A stretch of DNA of 64,000 bases from Pseudomonas orientalis (GTDB lineage: Bacteria > Pseudomonadota > Gammaproteobacteria > Pseudomonadales > Pseudomonadaceae), in the NCBI RefSeq assembly GCF_001439815.1, contig NZ_JYLM01000002.1, positions 62,001 to 126,000 of the forward strand. Direction: 5' to 3'. The position numbers were made by a program, and so were the translations under genes. Positions 16,332 to 25,414 of the stretch are shown here, piece after piece. The notes under the pieces are model-generated. The model worked only from the letters and a program-made list of their open reading frames with translations, was not told the DNA's origin and did no database searches. How positions within the stretch are numbered: the stretch's first letter is position 1; each line of letters begins with the position of its first letter.

Positions 16332-17321
16332 TCATATCGAACGCCTCGCCGCGCCGGGCGGCTGTCCGGTAATGCGCTTGAAGGCACGGCTGAACGCCGC
16401 CTGGGAGGTGTAGCCGAGGCGCTGCGCCACGGTTTCGATGGGCATGCGCTCCAGAGTCAGCCATTGGCTGGCCAGGCGCATGCGCAGTTGCGTGGCGTAA
16501 CGCAGCGGCGGTACGCCGAGGACGGCCTGGAAGCGATCGGCGAACACCGAGCGTGAGGTATGACATTGGGCGGCAAGCTCCGCCACGCTCCACTCGTGGC
16601 CCGGTTGCTGGTGCAGGGCGAGCAGGGCGCGGGCCAGGCGCGGGTCGCGCAATGCCGCCGCCAGGCCCGAGGCGTTGCCACAGGCGCACTCGACCCAGCC
16701 CCGTACGATCATCGCCGCCACCACATCGGCGAGGCGCGCGAGAATACCGGCATAACCCACGCGCGCCGTGGACACTTCGCGTTCCATGACCGCCAGGATC
16801 GGCATCAGTCCCGGGTAACGCTGGCCTGTTGCATCAATCAGCATCAAGGCCGGCATCAGGTTGCCCAGGCCCTGGAGGCTGCCGAGCTCGAACTCCATGC
16901 AGGCACTGAACAACAGCCTGTCGGGGACGGTATCGGGTGACGCATCCACGGCGCAGACGGTATCCCCCAACGGCGCGCTGTCGAACTGGCTGATGTCCTG
17001 CACAGCGGCATCCGCTGTGGACAGCAACGCGTGCGCGCCGCCATGGGACACGAACACGGCGTTGCCGGCCGACAGTGCGAAAAGGCTGCCGTCTTCGGCG
17101 CGCAGCGTGGCGTTACCGGCCGCGAGGAAGTGGAAATAGGCGTGGCCCGGCCTGGCGTCAAAACCGATGCCGAACGTAGGCCCGGCCTGGATGCGCCGGT
17201 ACTGCACACCCCGCAGGCGCATGCCGCGCAGCAACTCATTGATCAGGTCGGAGGAAGCGGTGAAAGCGTCCACTGCAGTCATATTCGGGGTTTCAGTCAA
17301 GAATTCAAGGTTCTGCATCAT
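16332..17321 (-). CDS. AraC-family regulator (cupin_6 type) divergent from a NepI-like exporter
   Basis: 329 residues: an N-terminal cupin-like domain (FHFLAAGNATLRAEDG, GNAVFVSHGGAHALL) and a C-terminal pair of AraC helix-turn-helices (WSVAELAAQCHTSRSVFADRFQAVLG, then IETVAQRLGYTSQAAFSRAFKRITG). Two adjacent ATG codons at the start follow an AGGAT ribosome site. Regulators of this group usually control the neighbouring divergent gene, here an MFS exporter only 61 bases away. The inducer is unknown. Confidence 0.87.
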   Translation of the reverse strand: MMQNLEFLTETPNMTAVDAFTASSDLINELLRGMRLRGVQYRRIQAGPTFGIGFDARPGHAYFHFLAAGNATLRAEDGSLFALSAGNAVFVSHGGAHALLSTADAAVQDISQFDSAPLGDTVCAVDASPDTVPDRLLFSACMEFELGSLQGLGNLMPALMLIDATGQRYPGLMPILAVMEREVSTARVGYAGILARLADVVAAMIVRGWVECACGNASGLAAALRDPRLARALLALHQQPGHEWSVAELAAQCHTSRSVFADRFQAVLGVPPLRYATQLRMRLASQWLTLERMPIETVAQRLGYTSQAAFSRAFKRITGQPPGAARRSI

Positions 17322-17382
17322 AGATCATCCTGATGGGCCTACCTAGACTGAGCGCCACGTAAATGACTGGAGGAGACTTGTT

Positions 17383-18609
17383 ATGACCGATTGTGCAGCC
17401 CGTGCGCCTGCGGGCATTGTGGCGGAGCCGGCCTGGCTGGCGGTATTTTCCCTGGCGATGGGGGTGTTCGGCTTGCTCACGGCTGAGTACTTGCCGGCCA
17501 GCCTGTTGACGCCGATGGCCCTGGACCTGGGCGTTACAGAGGCGCTGGCCGGGCAAGCCGTCACGGTGACGGCGGTGGTCGCGCTGTTCGCCGGTTTGCT
17601 GGTGCCGGGGCTGACCCGTGGTATCGACCGACGCATCGTGCTGCTGGGCTTTTCCACGCTGATGATCGCCTCCAACCTGCTGGTGGCGTTGTCCTCGAGC
17701 CTGACGGTGCTGTTGTTGATGCGCATCCTGCTGGGCATCGCCCTTGGCGGTTTCTGGAGCATGGCGGCGGCGGTGGCGATGCGCCTGGTGCCTGCGGCGT
17801 CCTTGCCCCGTGCGCTGTCGATCATTTTCAGCGGCATCGCGCTGGGCACCGTGGTCGCCGTGCCGCTGGGCAGCTACCTGGGTGGCCTGTACGGCTGGCG
17901 CAGTGCGTTTATCGCGGCGGCCGCCGTCGGCCTGGTGACCCTGGCGTTCCAGTCGTTCACGCTGCCGCGCCTGGCACCCAATGGCACCGCGCGCCTGCGC
18001 ACCGTGTTGCATGTGCTGCAGCGCCCCGGCATCGCCATGGGCATGTTCGGCTGCGTGCTGGTGCACACCGCGCATTTCGCGCTGTTCACCTATATCCGGC
18101 CGTTCCTGGAAAGCACCACCGGGGTCGGTACCGAAGGGCTGGCGCTGATGCTGCTGGGTTTTGGCGTAGCGAATTTTGCCGGCACGCTGTTCGCCGGTTG
18201 GTTGCTGGTGCGCTACCCACGGGCAACACTGGTGTTGATGCCGGTGCTGGTGGGCATTGCGGCACTGGCGCTGGTCTGGCTGCCTGCGTCACTGCCGACC
18301 CAGGCGCTGCTTCTGGCGCTATGGGGCATGGCGTTTGGCGGCGTGCCGGTGGCGTGGTCGAACTGGGTGGCGCGAGCGGTACCGGACCAGGCCGAAAGTG
18401 CCGGCGGCATGGTGGTCGCGTCGGTGCAGTCGGCCATCGCCGCAGGCGCTGCCGGTGGCGGGTTGATGTTCAGCGTCAGCGGCATTGGTGGCGTGTTTGT
18501 CGGGGCGGGTGTGTTGATACTGTTCGCGGCCTTGCTTATTGCACTGCGTGTGCAGGTACCAGGGCCAGAAGGTGACCGAAGTGTGACGCGCCATCAGTCT
18601 TTGGTTTAG
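17383..18609 (+). CDS. MFS transporter, NepI-like (purine nucleoside or sugar efflux)
   Basis: 408 residues, 12 predicted membrane segments, DHA1 family. As recalled, it parallels E. coli NepI over most of its length: EYLPASLLTPMALDLGVTE, GQAVTVTAVVALFA, LGIALGGFWSMAAAVAMRLVP and VPVAWSNWVARAVPDQAE. NepI exports purine ribonucleosides. Divergent from an AraC regulator with a 61-base shared control region and a GGAGGAG ribosome site. Substrate is inferred from similarity; general drug or sugar efflux is possible. Confidence 0.85.
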   Translation: MTDCAARAPAGIVAEPAWLAVFSLAMGVFGLLTAEYLPASLLTPMALDLGVTEALAGQAVTVTAVVALFAGLLVPGLTRGIDRRIVLLGFSTLMIASNLLVALSSSLTVLLLMRILLGIALGGFWSMAAAVAMRLVPAASLPRALSIIFSGIALGTVVAVPLGSYLGGLYGWRSAFIAAAAVGLVTLAFQSFTLPRLAPNGTARLRTVLHVLQRPGIAMGMFGCVLVHTAHFALFTYIRPFLESTTGVGTEGLALMLLGFGVANFAGTLFAGWLLVRYPRATLVLMPVLVGIAALALVWLPASLPTQALLLALWGMAFGGVPVAWSNWVARAVPDQAESAGGMVVASVQSAIAAGAAGGGLMFSVSGIGGVFVGAGVLILFAALLIALRVQVPGPEGDRSVTRHQSLV

Positions 18610-18654
18610 TCTGAAACCCTTCGTTGATCGCAAACGCCCCCAGGAGCACTGAGC

Positions 18655-19482
18655 ATGACTGACTACGTACCCCCCAAGGTCTGGACCTGGGACGCCGAAA
18701 GCGGCGGCACCTTCGCCAGCATCAACCGGCCCATCGCCGGCGCCACCCATGAAAAAGCGTTGCCGGTGGGCAAGCACCCCTTGCAGTTGTATTCCCTGGC
18801 CACGCCCAACGGGCAGAAGGTCACCATCCTGCTCGAAGAGTTGTTGGCCCTCGGGCACACCGGCGCCGAATACGACGCCTGGCTGATCAAGATCGGCGAC
18901 GGTGACCAGTTCGGCAGCGGCTTCGTGGGCGTCAACCCGAACTCGAAGATTCCGGCGTTGATGGATCACAGCGGCGCGACGCCGATCCGCGTGTTCGAGT
19001 CGGGCGCGATCCTGCAGTACCTGGGCGAGAAATTCGGTGCATTCTTCCCCTCCGAACCTGCGGCACGTGCCGAGTGCCTGTCGTGGCTGTTCTGGCAGAT
19101 GGGCAGCGCGCCGTATCTGGGCGGCGGCTTCGGGCATTTCTATGCGTATGCGCCGAGCAAGATGGAGTACCCGATCAATCGCTTTGCCATGGAGGCCAAG
19201 CGTCAGCTGGATGTGCTGGACAAGCGCCTGGCGGTGAGCGAGTACATTGCCGGTGATGAATACACCATTGCCGATATCGCCATCTGGCCCTGGTACGGCG
19301 GCTTGGTGAAAGGGCGGTTGTATGGGGCGGCGGAGTTTCTCTCGGTGCATGAGTACAAGCATGTGCTGCGCTGGGCCGATGCGATCGATGCGCGGCCGGC
19401 GGTGCAGCGCGGGCGGCGGGTGAATCGGGTGTCGGGCGACGATCAGTTGGCCGAGCGCCATGATGCACGTGATCTGGACTGA
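18655..19482 (+). CDS. yghU: YghU-like glutathione S-transferase family protein
   Basis: 275 residues. The N-terminal extension before the thioredoxin fold (WTWDAESGGTFASINRPIAGATHEK) and the motif YSLATPNGQKVTILLEELL are typical of YghU/Ure2p-type enzymes, which bind two glutathiones and reduce disulfide bonds or organic hydroperoxides. The C-terminal helical domain contains EYTIADIAIWPW. It follows the exporter by 45 bases on the same strand. Cytoplasmic; no partner gene visible. Confidence 0.9.
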   Translation: MTDYVPPKVWTWDAESGGTFASINRPIAGATHEKALPVGKHPLQLYSLATPNGQKVTILLEELLALGHTGAEYDAWLIKIGDGDQFGSGFVGVNPNSKIPALMDHSGATPIRVFESGAILQYLGEKFGAFFPSEPAARAECLSWLFWQMGSAPYLGGGFGHFYAYAPSKMEYPINRFAMEAKRQLDVLDKRLAVSEYIAGDEYTIADIAIWPWYGGLVKGRLYGAAEFLSVHEYKHVLRWADAIDARPAVQRGRRVNRVSGDDQLAERHDARDLD

Positions 19483-19486
19483 GTGA

Positions 19487-19962
19487 AATCCAAGTGTGGG
19501 AGGGGGGGCTCCTGTGACCGCCTGACAGCCGACGGGTATCTACCTGACGCTCCGAGGTCCAAATGTGGGAGGGGGCTTGCCCCCGATGGCGGTCTCTGGG
19601 CTGGCAAGTATCTTGGATCAGACCGAGTACATATCCATTATTTAGGTGACGGCCACTTAGGGTTCCGCTTTTACAGCGGCTCACTTTTGAAAAGCGCAAA
19701 AGTAAGCAAAACGCTCTTGCCCCACCACTCGGCACCTCGCTTGGGCTCGGTGTGCCCGAACGCAGGCTTGAATCCGTGGGCCGCCGCAATGGGCCATCCC
19801 TGGCCCAGTGCGGCTAACCCGGCGTCCTGCCGGGTTACCCACGGATTCAAGCCTGCGTTCGGCCAGCGTGGTTTAACGGGGCGCCTAAGATCAAAAGCAA
19901 GATCAAGAGCGGCTCGCTTCGCATCGTGGATACGTTGTTTGTGGGAGGGGACTTGCCTTCGA
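19487..19962 (+). repeat. Composite repeat copy A: leader, REP and 240-bp structured palindrome
   Basis: This gene-free stretch is all repeat. It has a degenerate REP head (19493-19510), a leader segment (19533-19560), a REP (19561-19590), a linker and a structured block from about 19661 to 19905. The block contains a perfect 24-bp inverted repeat (19757-19780 with 19838-19861). Between its arms lie two smaller hairpins, a 14-bp stem with one mismatch and AACCCGGC/GCCGGGTT, so a three-way junction can form. A last partial REP (19940-19960) abuts the stop of the next gene. Copies B and C are at 25063-25402 and 35451-35800. Confidence 0.88.
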
Positions 19963-19963
19963 T

Positions 19964-20890
19964 TTATTTGTAGCGTTGCTCGAAGACGGCCACCTGTTCG
20001 GGCTTGATCAGCTCGAAAGGCACCCACACCTCCGACTCAATCGGCTCGCCCTTGATCATCCGCACTGCTGCCTGTACCGCCTGGGTCGCCTGGGCTTTGG
20101 GGTCCTGGAACACCGATGCGCTGAGCACGCCGCGCCGGATCGCCGCCAGCCCGTCGGGCAAGCCGTCGATCCCCACAATCGCCACCTCGCCCTTGGCCTT
20201 GCCCGCTTGCTGCAAAGCCATGGCCGCGCCAATCGCCATTTCATCGTTGTTGGCCACGATCGCATCGAACTGCGTGCCCGCCAACAGCCAGTTGCTGGTC
20301 AGGTCCATGGCCTTGCTGCGTTGCCATTCGGCACTTTGCTGCTCAACGATCCTGATGCCGGGAAAGTCCTTGAGCACCTGCCTGGCGCCTTCAGTGCGGT
20401 CGCGGGTGGCGTTTTGCGCCAGGTCGCCCATGATGATCGCCACGTTGCCCTTGCCGCCGAGCTTTTGCGCGAGGTAGCGCATCTGCAATTGTCCGGCTTC
20501 AATGTCGTTGGAGGCCACGGTGACCACACCCTTGGGCAACGTGCGCTCATCCGGGTGACGGTTGACGTACACCAGCGGGGTTTTGCTGGCGACGGCGGCA
20601 CGGGTGATGTTGGCGGTGGCGGCGGTGTCCACCGGCAGTACGATCACTGCGTCGACGTTCTGGTTGAGGAAGCCTTCGACCTGGTTGAGCTGGCGCACCA
20701 CGTCGCCCTGGGCGTCCTCGAACTGGATCTGCACGTCCTGTTGCGTGGCGGCCGCTTCAAGACCGGTGCGCACGTAGGTCATGAAGTTATCGTCGACCCG
20801 CGCGATGCTCACGCCGATGCGATACGCGGCGAAGCTCGATTGACTGAACAGCAATAGCAGTGTGGCCACGATCAATGAATAGCGATGCAT
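19964..20890 (-). CDS. Sugar/cyclitol-binding periplasmic protein (RbsB/MocB type)
   Basis: 308 residues with a signal peptide (LIVATLLLLFSQSSFAA) and a type-1 periplasmic fold: IGVSIARVDDNFMTYVRTGLE, VIVLPVDTAA and GIDGLPDGLAAIRRG. Proteins of this branch bind ribose, inositol or rhizopine-like compounds. It is the third gene of a sigma-54-driven minus-strand operon after a Gfo/Idh dehydrogenase and an isomerase. No ATPase or permease gene is adjacent, so it must share a transporter encoded elsewhere or act in sensing. Confidence 0.85.
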   Translation of the reverse strand: MHRYSLIVATLLLLFSQSSFAAYRIGVSIARVDDNFMTYVRTGLEAAATQQDVQIQFEDAQGDVVRQLNQVEGFLNQNVDAVIVLPVDTAATANITRAAVASKTPLVYVNRHPDERTLPKGVVTVASNDIEAGQLQMRYLAQKLGGKGNVAIIMGDLAQNATRDRTEGARQVLKDFPGIRIVEQQSAEWQRSKAMDLTSNWLLAGTQFDAIVANNDEMAIGAAMALQQAGKAKGEVAIVGIDGLPDGLAAIRRGVLSASVFQDPKAQATQAVQAAVRMIKGEPIESEVWVPFELIKPEQVAVFEQRYK

Positions 20891-20908
20891 GAGGTGTTCC
20901 TCTTGTTG

Positions 20909-21688
20909 TTATAGGGTGAACGCTTGGCGGAAACGCTCCAGGGCCCTGTCGCTGTCGCCGCTGGCCCAACCTTCCAGGCCGACCACGCCGCTGTAGCCCA
21001 TGGCATGCAGCGCCCTGGCAATCGCCGGGTAGTGGATTTCGCCGGTGCCGGGCTCCTGGCGTCCGGGCACGTCGGCCACCTGGATTTCTCCGATGGCGGG
21101 GCCTGCGCGCTGGATCAGTTCGATCAGGTTGCCTTCGCCGATCTGCGCGTGGTACAGGTCCAGGTTCATCTTCAGGTGCGCGCTGCCCACCGCTTCGATC
21201 AGGGCCAGGGTGTCGTCGGCGCGGGCGAACGGGGTGCCGGGGTGGTCCACCTCGGTGTTGAGGTTTTCCAGCAGGAACACGCGGCCGGCGTCCTCGCCCA
21301 GGCGTGCGATCCTTTCCAGGGTCTTGCAGGCGCTCAGCCACATGCGCCCGGTGGTCCGGCTGACGGGCTGCACCGGCAGGCCGCCGTCACCCAGGCCGGT
21401 ACCGTGCAGATTCAGGCTGGGGCAGTTCAGGCGCTCGGCAACGCGCAAGGATTGGCGGGCGCTGTCGAGCAAGTGGCGGACACCGTCAGGGTCGGTCAGC
21501 GTGCCGCTGATGTAGCCGGTCATCGAGGTGAAGTCCGCGCCTGTCGCGGCCAGGGCGTTGATGTCCTTGTTTGTCCAGCTCCAGATTTCGGCGCTGAAAC
21601 CCAGAGCATGAATGCGTTTGACCCGCTCCACGAACGGCAGGTCAAGGAACACCATCTCGGCACTGACCGCCAGCTTGAACGGGATCAC
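20909..21688 (-). CDS. TIM-barrel sugar isomerase, hydroxypyruvate isomerase (Hyi) type
   Basis: 259 residues, xylose-isomerase-like TIM barrel. The stretches LLENLNTE, LKMNLDLYHAQIGEGNLIELI and IGEIQVADVPGRQEPGTGEIHY are hallmarks of the hydroxypyruvate / 2-oxo-tetronate isomerase family and include the metal-binding acids. The start is the GTG at 21688, which overlaps the upstream dehydrogenase stop by four bases (GTGA); the longer frame from 21727 would intrude into that gene. In this operon a role on a keto-inositol or keto-sugar is as likely as true hydroxypyruvate. Confidence 0.85.
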   Translation of the reverse strand: MIPFKLAVSAEMVFLDLPFVERVKRIHALGFSAEIWSWTNKDINALAATGADFTSMTGYISGTLTDPDGVRHLLDSARQSLRVAERLNCPSLNLHGTGLGDGGLPVQPVSRTTGRMWLSACKTLERIARLGEDAGRVFLLENLNTEVDHPGTPFARADDTLALIEAVGSAHLKMNLDLYHAQIGEGNLIELIQRAGPAIGEIQVADVPGRQEPGTGEIHYPAIARALHAMGYSGVVGLEGWASGDSDRALERFRQAFTL

Positions 21689-22689
21689 AGGCTCACCGCC
21701 GTGCCTTGCTCGTAGGACTCGATACACGCGCGCGCAATCGCCAGGGCGGCGCGGGCATCTTCGCCGCTGGCCAGGGGTTTGGCGCCGCTGCGCAGGCAGT
21801 CGACAAAGTGGTTGAGCTCGGCGATGTAGGCGTCGCGCAACAGGTCGGTGTCCAGGCGCTGGGTGTCGGCCTGGATGCCTGGGGCCTGGTAGCGCACAAG
21901 GTCGGATGCCTGCACGCCGCCCATGGTCAGCATGCCGGCGCTGCCGAACACTTCACCGCGTACGTCGTAGCCATACACGGCCTGGAAGCTGGCTTCGGCG
22001 GTGGCAATGGCACCGTTATCGAAGCGGATCGTGACCACGGCGGTGTCGAGCAAGCCTCGGCTTTTGTATTCCGGGGCGATCAGGGCGTCGGCCATTACGT
22101 GCACCTGCACCGCTTCGGCACCGGGGTTGAGGTAGCGCAGGGTGTCGAAGTCGTGGATCAGGGTTTCCAGGAAAATCACCCATTGCGGTGAGGCGCCAGG
22201 GTTGTTCAGCGCCGGGTCGCGGGTCAGTGAGCGCAGCAACTGCGGGGTGCCGATGCGTCCTGCCGCAACGTCGAGGTGGGCGCTGCGAAAGCTCTTGGCA
22301 AAACGCCGGTTGAAGCCGACCTGCAGGGTCACACGGGCATCGGCCGCGGCGGCGATGGCGCGGTCGGCTTCATCGAGGGTGATGGCCATGGGTTTCTCGC
22401 AGAAGATCCCCTTGCCGGCGCGGGCGGCGCTGATCACCAGTTCCGCATGGCTGCGGGCGGGGGCGGCGATGAGGATGGCGTCGATGTCCGGGTCGTCGAG
22501 CAACTGCTGTGGGTCGGTGTAGACCTTGTCCACACCCAGCTCCGCCGCCAGGCGTGCGGCTTGCCCTGGGGTCGGGTCGGCGATGGCGGCGAGGCAGGCG
22601 CCGGGAATATGCCTGGCGGCGGTAAGGCCGTGGAAGCTGCCCATGCGACCGGCGCCGATCAAGCCCAGGCGAATGCGTTTGGTATTCAT
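21685..22689 (-). CDS. Gfo/Idh/MocA-family oxidoreductase, inositol 2-dehydrogenase-like
   Basis: 334 residues. N-terminal Rossmann fold with GLIGAGRMGSFHG (residues 9-21), the family EKP motif (GIFCEKPMAITLDEAD) and the catalytic His region FLETLIHDFDTLRYL. It oxidises a ring or chain hydroxyl of a cyclitol or sugar with NAD(P)+; IolG and rhizobial MocA are the best-known relatives. First gene of the operon, 58 bases from a perfect sigma-54 promoter element. ATG at 22689 with AGGGGT upstream. Confidence 0.88.
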   Translation of the reverse strand: MNTKRIRLGLIGAGRMGSFHGLTAARHIPGACLAAIADPTPGQAARLAAELGVDKVYTDPQQLLDDPDIDAILIAAPARSHAELVISAARAGKGIFCEKPMAITLDEADRAIAAAADARVTLQVGFNRRFAKSFRSAHLDVAAGRIGTPQLLRSLTRDPALNNPGASPQWVIFLETLIHDFDTLRYLNPGAEAVQVHVMADALIAPEYKSRGLLDTAVVTIRFDNGAIATAEASFQAVYGYDVRGEVFGSAGMLTMGGVQASDLVRYQAPGIQADTQRLDTDLLRDAYIAELNHFVDCLRSGAKPLASGEDARAALAIARACIESYEQGTAVSL

Positions 22690-22746
22690 GTATGACCCCT
22701 TTTTATTGTTGGCCTCAGGACAATCCTGGCTGGCAAAGGGGCAAGA

Positions 22747-22761
22747 GCAAAGGCTGTGCCA
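22747..22761 (-). promoter_or_regulatory. Sigma-54 (RpoN) promoter
   Basis: Read on the minus strand, TGGCACAGCCTTTGC fits the -24/-12 consensus TGGCAC-N5-TTGC exactly, with the GG and GC doublets 10 bases apart. The start site should fall near 22735, about 45 bases before the dehydrogenase ATG. The divergent gene encodes a sigma-54 activator, which strongly supports the call. Confidence 0.85.
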
Positions 22762-22814
22762 GAATGTAAATAACTGATATCTATAGAGTTTAAAAAATAA
22801 AGTGTTCATTTAAA

Positions 22815-22837
22815 TGACATGTCTATGCTGACATGTC
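22815..22837. promoter_or_regulatory. Candidate activator site: two TGACATGTC repeats
   Basis: TGACATGTC occurs at 22815-22823 and 22829-22837; each contains the palindrome GACATGTC. They lie 54-76 bases upstream of the sigma-54 element and 26-48 bases before the activator start, so they may be its upstream activating sequence and also an autoregulatory site. Confidence 0.5.
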
Positions 22838-22862
22838 GAAAACATGAACATGGACCCCCCTT

Positions 22863-24824
22863 ATGAGCCTGGCAATCAGTGCGCAAGACCTCGATTACCT
22901 GACGACGCTCGGGCCCGCTGCGCTCAACGATGGCCCGGTCGCGGCGTTGGAGCAGGCGTGGCAGGCCTGCCTGCGCGGCCAGGTGCAGCGCCCGGACAAG
23001 GTGCGTCAAACGATCTGGGATTCCTGGCGGCGCAGCGTCAAGGCCGGCATCGACCCCGTCGACAGCGCGTACCGCTTCATTGCCGCCGACCGCCTGACGG
23101 CCACGCTGGCCAGCCACCGCGTGCTGATCGCCGCCGCCGCGCAAGTCATGCAGGGCTTGCTGGCGTACAACCTGCGCGGGCATATCAACCTCACTGATGC
23201 CCACGGCACCACCTTGTATTTCTGCGGGCTGGATATCACCCCCGTGGGCAGTCGCCTGCTCGAATCGGTCCAGGGCACCAACTGCACCGGCCTGGCGCTG
23301 GCTGAAGATCACCTGGTGTATGTGCTGGCCGAAGAAAACTTCGCGGTCGGCCTGCGTCAACGCCGCATGCACTGCGCCGCCGCGCCGATCAAGAATGCCC
23401 AGGGCCAGACCCTGGCCGTGCTGACACTCACCGCCGAACCCGGCTGGTTTCACTTTCATACCCTGGGCACCGTGCAGGCGGCCGCGGAAGCTGTGTCGCG
23501 GCAGATGGCGCTGCAGGCGCTGCTGGAAGAACAGCAGACCGTGCTCGAGGTGCTCAACGAAGGCCTCGTGGTGGTGGATGAACGCGGCTGCATCAAGGCG
23601 CTCAACCGCTATGCCCGGCAGTTGTTCGGGGTGGGACTGGAGCTGATTGGCAGTCCTTTCCAGCACCTGGGCCGCAGTGAATTGAGCGAGGCGCTGGGCG
23701 AGGCTGTGCGCGACCTGGATTGCACGTTCCACCTGCACGACCGCAGCCAACTCGCCTGCCTGGTCTCGGTGTGCCCACTGGAGCAGGGCGGGGTGATTGT
23801 GTCGCTGCGCGAAAACCGCCGCATCCGCGAAATCACCCGGCGCCTTGTCGGCACCCAGGCGCGTTATACCTTCGACACCATCCAGGGCAGCTCGCGGGCA
23901 ATCCAGGACGCGCTGCACCTGGGGCGCATCGCCAGCCGCAGTGATTCGACCACGCTGATTCTCGGGGAAAGCGGCACCGGCAAGGAGTTGTTCGCCCAGG
24001 CTATTCATAACGCCAGCGAGCGTTGCCACGGCCCGTTCGTGGCGGTCAACTGCGGCGCGATTCCACGGGACCTGGTGCAGAGTGAATTGTTCGGGCACGT
24101 CGAGGGCGCGTTCACCGGCTCGGCCCGTGGCGGCTCGGCGGGCAAGTTCGAGCTGGCCGATGGCGGCACCATTTTCCTGGATGAGATTGGTGACATGTCC
24201 TTCGATGCCCAGGTCAGCCTGTTGCGGGTGTTGCAGGAGGGCGAAGTCGCGCGGGTCGGCGCAAAAAGTGCACGCCAGGTGGATGTACGCATCATCGCCG
24301 CCACCCACCGCAATCTCAGCCAGGCAGTCGCCGAAGGTGCGTTTCGCGAAGACCTCTACTACCGCCTGAATGTGCTGAACCTGACGGTGCCGCCGCTGCG
24401 GATGCGCCGCGACGACATCCCGCTGCTGGCGCGGTACTTCCTCAAGCGCTGCGCGCGCTCGTTGCGCAAGTCGGTGCAGGGTTTCGCGCCGGACGCGCTG
24501 GCCGTGCTTTGCGCTCATGCCTGGCCGGGCAATGTACGCGAGCTGGAAAACGCCATCGAACGGGCGACCAACCTGGCCATGGGTGAGTTGATCCAGGTGA
24601 GTGACTTGCCGTTGGACAGCAAGCCTCGTTCATTGGCCCATGCCTATGTGCCGCAACCCTCCCAGAACTTGAGCAGCCACGAAATGCACGCCATCGTCGC
24701 CGCGCTGAAAAACACCGGTGGCAATATCCGCCTGGCCGCCCGGCAGCTGAATGTGTCCCGGGGCGGGCTGTACAACAAGATGAATCGGTTTGGGTTGAGT
24801 GCCGGGGATTTTCGCGGCCTGTGA
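22863..24824 (+). CDS. Sigma-54-dependent activator, AcoR-like (GAF-PAS-AAA+-Fis)
   Basis: 653 residues. N-terminal GAF-like sensor (about 60-210), a PAS-like segment (VLEVLNEGLVVVDERGCIKALNRYA), then the AAA+ domain with Walker A GESGTGKE (368-375), the sigma-54 contact loop GAFTGS (about 415) and Walker B GGTIFLDEIGD. A C-terminal Fis helix-turn-helix follows (IRLAARQLNVSRGGLYNKMNRFG). It is divergent from the operon with the perfect sigma-54 promoter, so it very probably activates those three genes in response to a cyclitol or sugar-related ligand sensed by the GAF domain. Confidence 0.93.
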   Translation: MSLAISAQDLDYLTTLGPAALNDGPVAALEQAWQACLRGQVQRPDKVRQTIWDSWRRSVKAGIDPVDSAYRFIAADRLTATLASHRVLIAAAAQVMQGLLAYNLRGHINLTDAHGTTLYFCGLDITPVGSRLLESVQGTNCTGLALAEDHLVYVLAEENFAVGLRQRRMHCAAAPIKNAQGQTLAVLTLTAEPGWFHFHTLGTVQAAAEAVSRQMALQALLEEQQTVLEVLNEGLVVVDERGCIKALNRYARQLFGVGLELIGSPFQHLGRSELSEALGEAVRDLDCTFHLHDRSQLACLVSVCPLEQGGVIVSLRENRRIREITRRLVGTQARYTFDTIQGSSRAIQDALHLGRIASRSDSTTLILGESGTGKELFAQAIHNASERCHGPFVAVNCGAIPRDLVQSELFGHVEGAFTGSARGGSAGKFELADGGTIFLDEIGDMSFDAQVSLLRVLQEGEVARVGAKSARQVDVRIIAATHRNLSQAVAEGAFREDLYYRLNVLNLTVPPLRMRRDDIPLLARYFLKRCARSLRKSVQGFAPDALAVLCAHAWPGNVRELENAIERATNLAMGELIQVSDLPLDSKPRSLAHAYVPQPSQNLSSHEMHAIVAALKNTGGNIRLAARQLNVSRGGLYNKMNRFGLSAGDFRGL

Positions 24825-24901
24825 ACGGTTACTCAGGGGAGGGCTCTTGCTCCCGTGACGGCCGGACAGCCGATGCGTATTTACCTGACGTTCCGAGGTC
24901 A

Positions 24902-25011
24902 AAATGTGGGAGGGGGCTTGCCCCCGATGAGGGAGAGTCAGTGAGCACATCAGTGACTGACACACAGCCATCGGGGGCAAGTCGAATCGTCGCACCGCCC
25001 CTCCCACATTT
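24902..25011. repeat. REPIN with an altered right arm
   Basis: The left arm is a normal REP. In the right arm the run is interrupted by GTCGAATCGTCGCACCG before CCCTCCCACATTT. The complement of the same insertion occurs in the REP at 35367-35405, so it is a recurring variant rather than a random change. A leader segment like those of copies A and C precedes it (about 24870-24900). Confidence 0.8.
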
Positions 25012-25062
25012 GGATCGCGGATCGGCAAAAGATACCGGTCGGCTCTAAGGCCGCCGCGCTTT

Positions 25063-25402
25063 TGCTTTTGATCTCAGGCGCCCCGTTAAACCACGCTGGC
25101 CGAACGCAGGCTTGAACTCGTGGGTAACCCGGCAGGACGCCGGGTTAGCCGCACTGGGCCATGGATGGCCCATTGCGGCGGCCCACGGATTCAAGCCTGC
25201 GTTCGGGCACACCGAGCCTGGGCGAGGTGCCGAGTGGTGGGGCAAGAGCGTTTTGCTTACTTTTGCGCTTTTCAAAAGTGAGCCGCTGTAAAAGCGGAAC
25301 CCTAAGTAGCCTTTACCGAAGAAACGGATATGTACTCGATCTGATCCAACATCCTGGTCGGTCCTGAGGCCGCCATCGGGGGCAAGCCCCCTCCCACATT
25401 TT
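25063..25402 (-). repeat. Composite repeat copy B (inverted orientation)
   Basis: Read on the minus strand it has the same order as copies A and C: REP (25402 to about 25373), linker with TCGAGTACATATCC, then the structured block. Its long inverted repeat is 25101-25124 with 25182-25205; here two neighbouring bases are swapped in one arm, so pairing is imperfect. It fills the gap between the sigma-54 activator and the LacI gene. No coding function is apparent. Confidence 0.85.
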
Positions 25403-25414
25403 ACTGAACATGTC

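Noticed and set aside
19483..20007. Open frames of 118-174 codons on both strands over the composite repeats, also at 25045-25479 and 35577-35966
   Set aside because: The same peptide (AKVSKTLLPHHSAPR...) appears wherever the structured repeat occurs, follows the palindromes, and lacks a ribosome site. It is a by-product of repeat DNA.
22806..24518. A 570-codon frame antisense to the sigma-54 activator
   Set aside because: It is a shadow of GC-rich coding DNA; the activator on the plus strand has intact AAA+ motifs.
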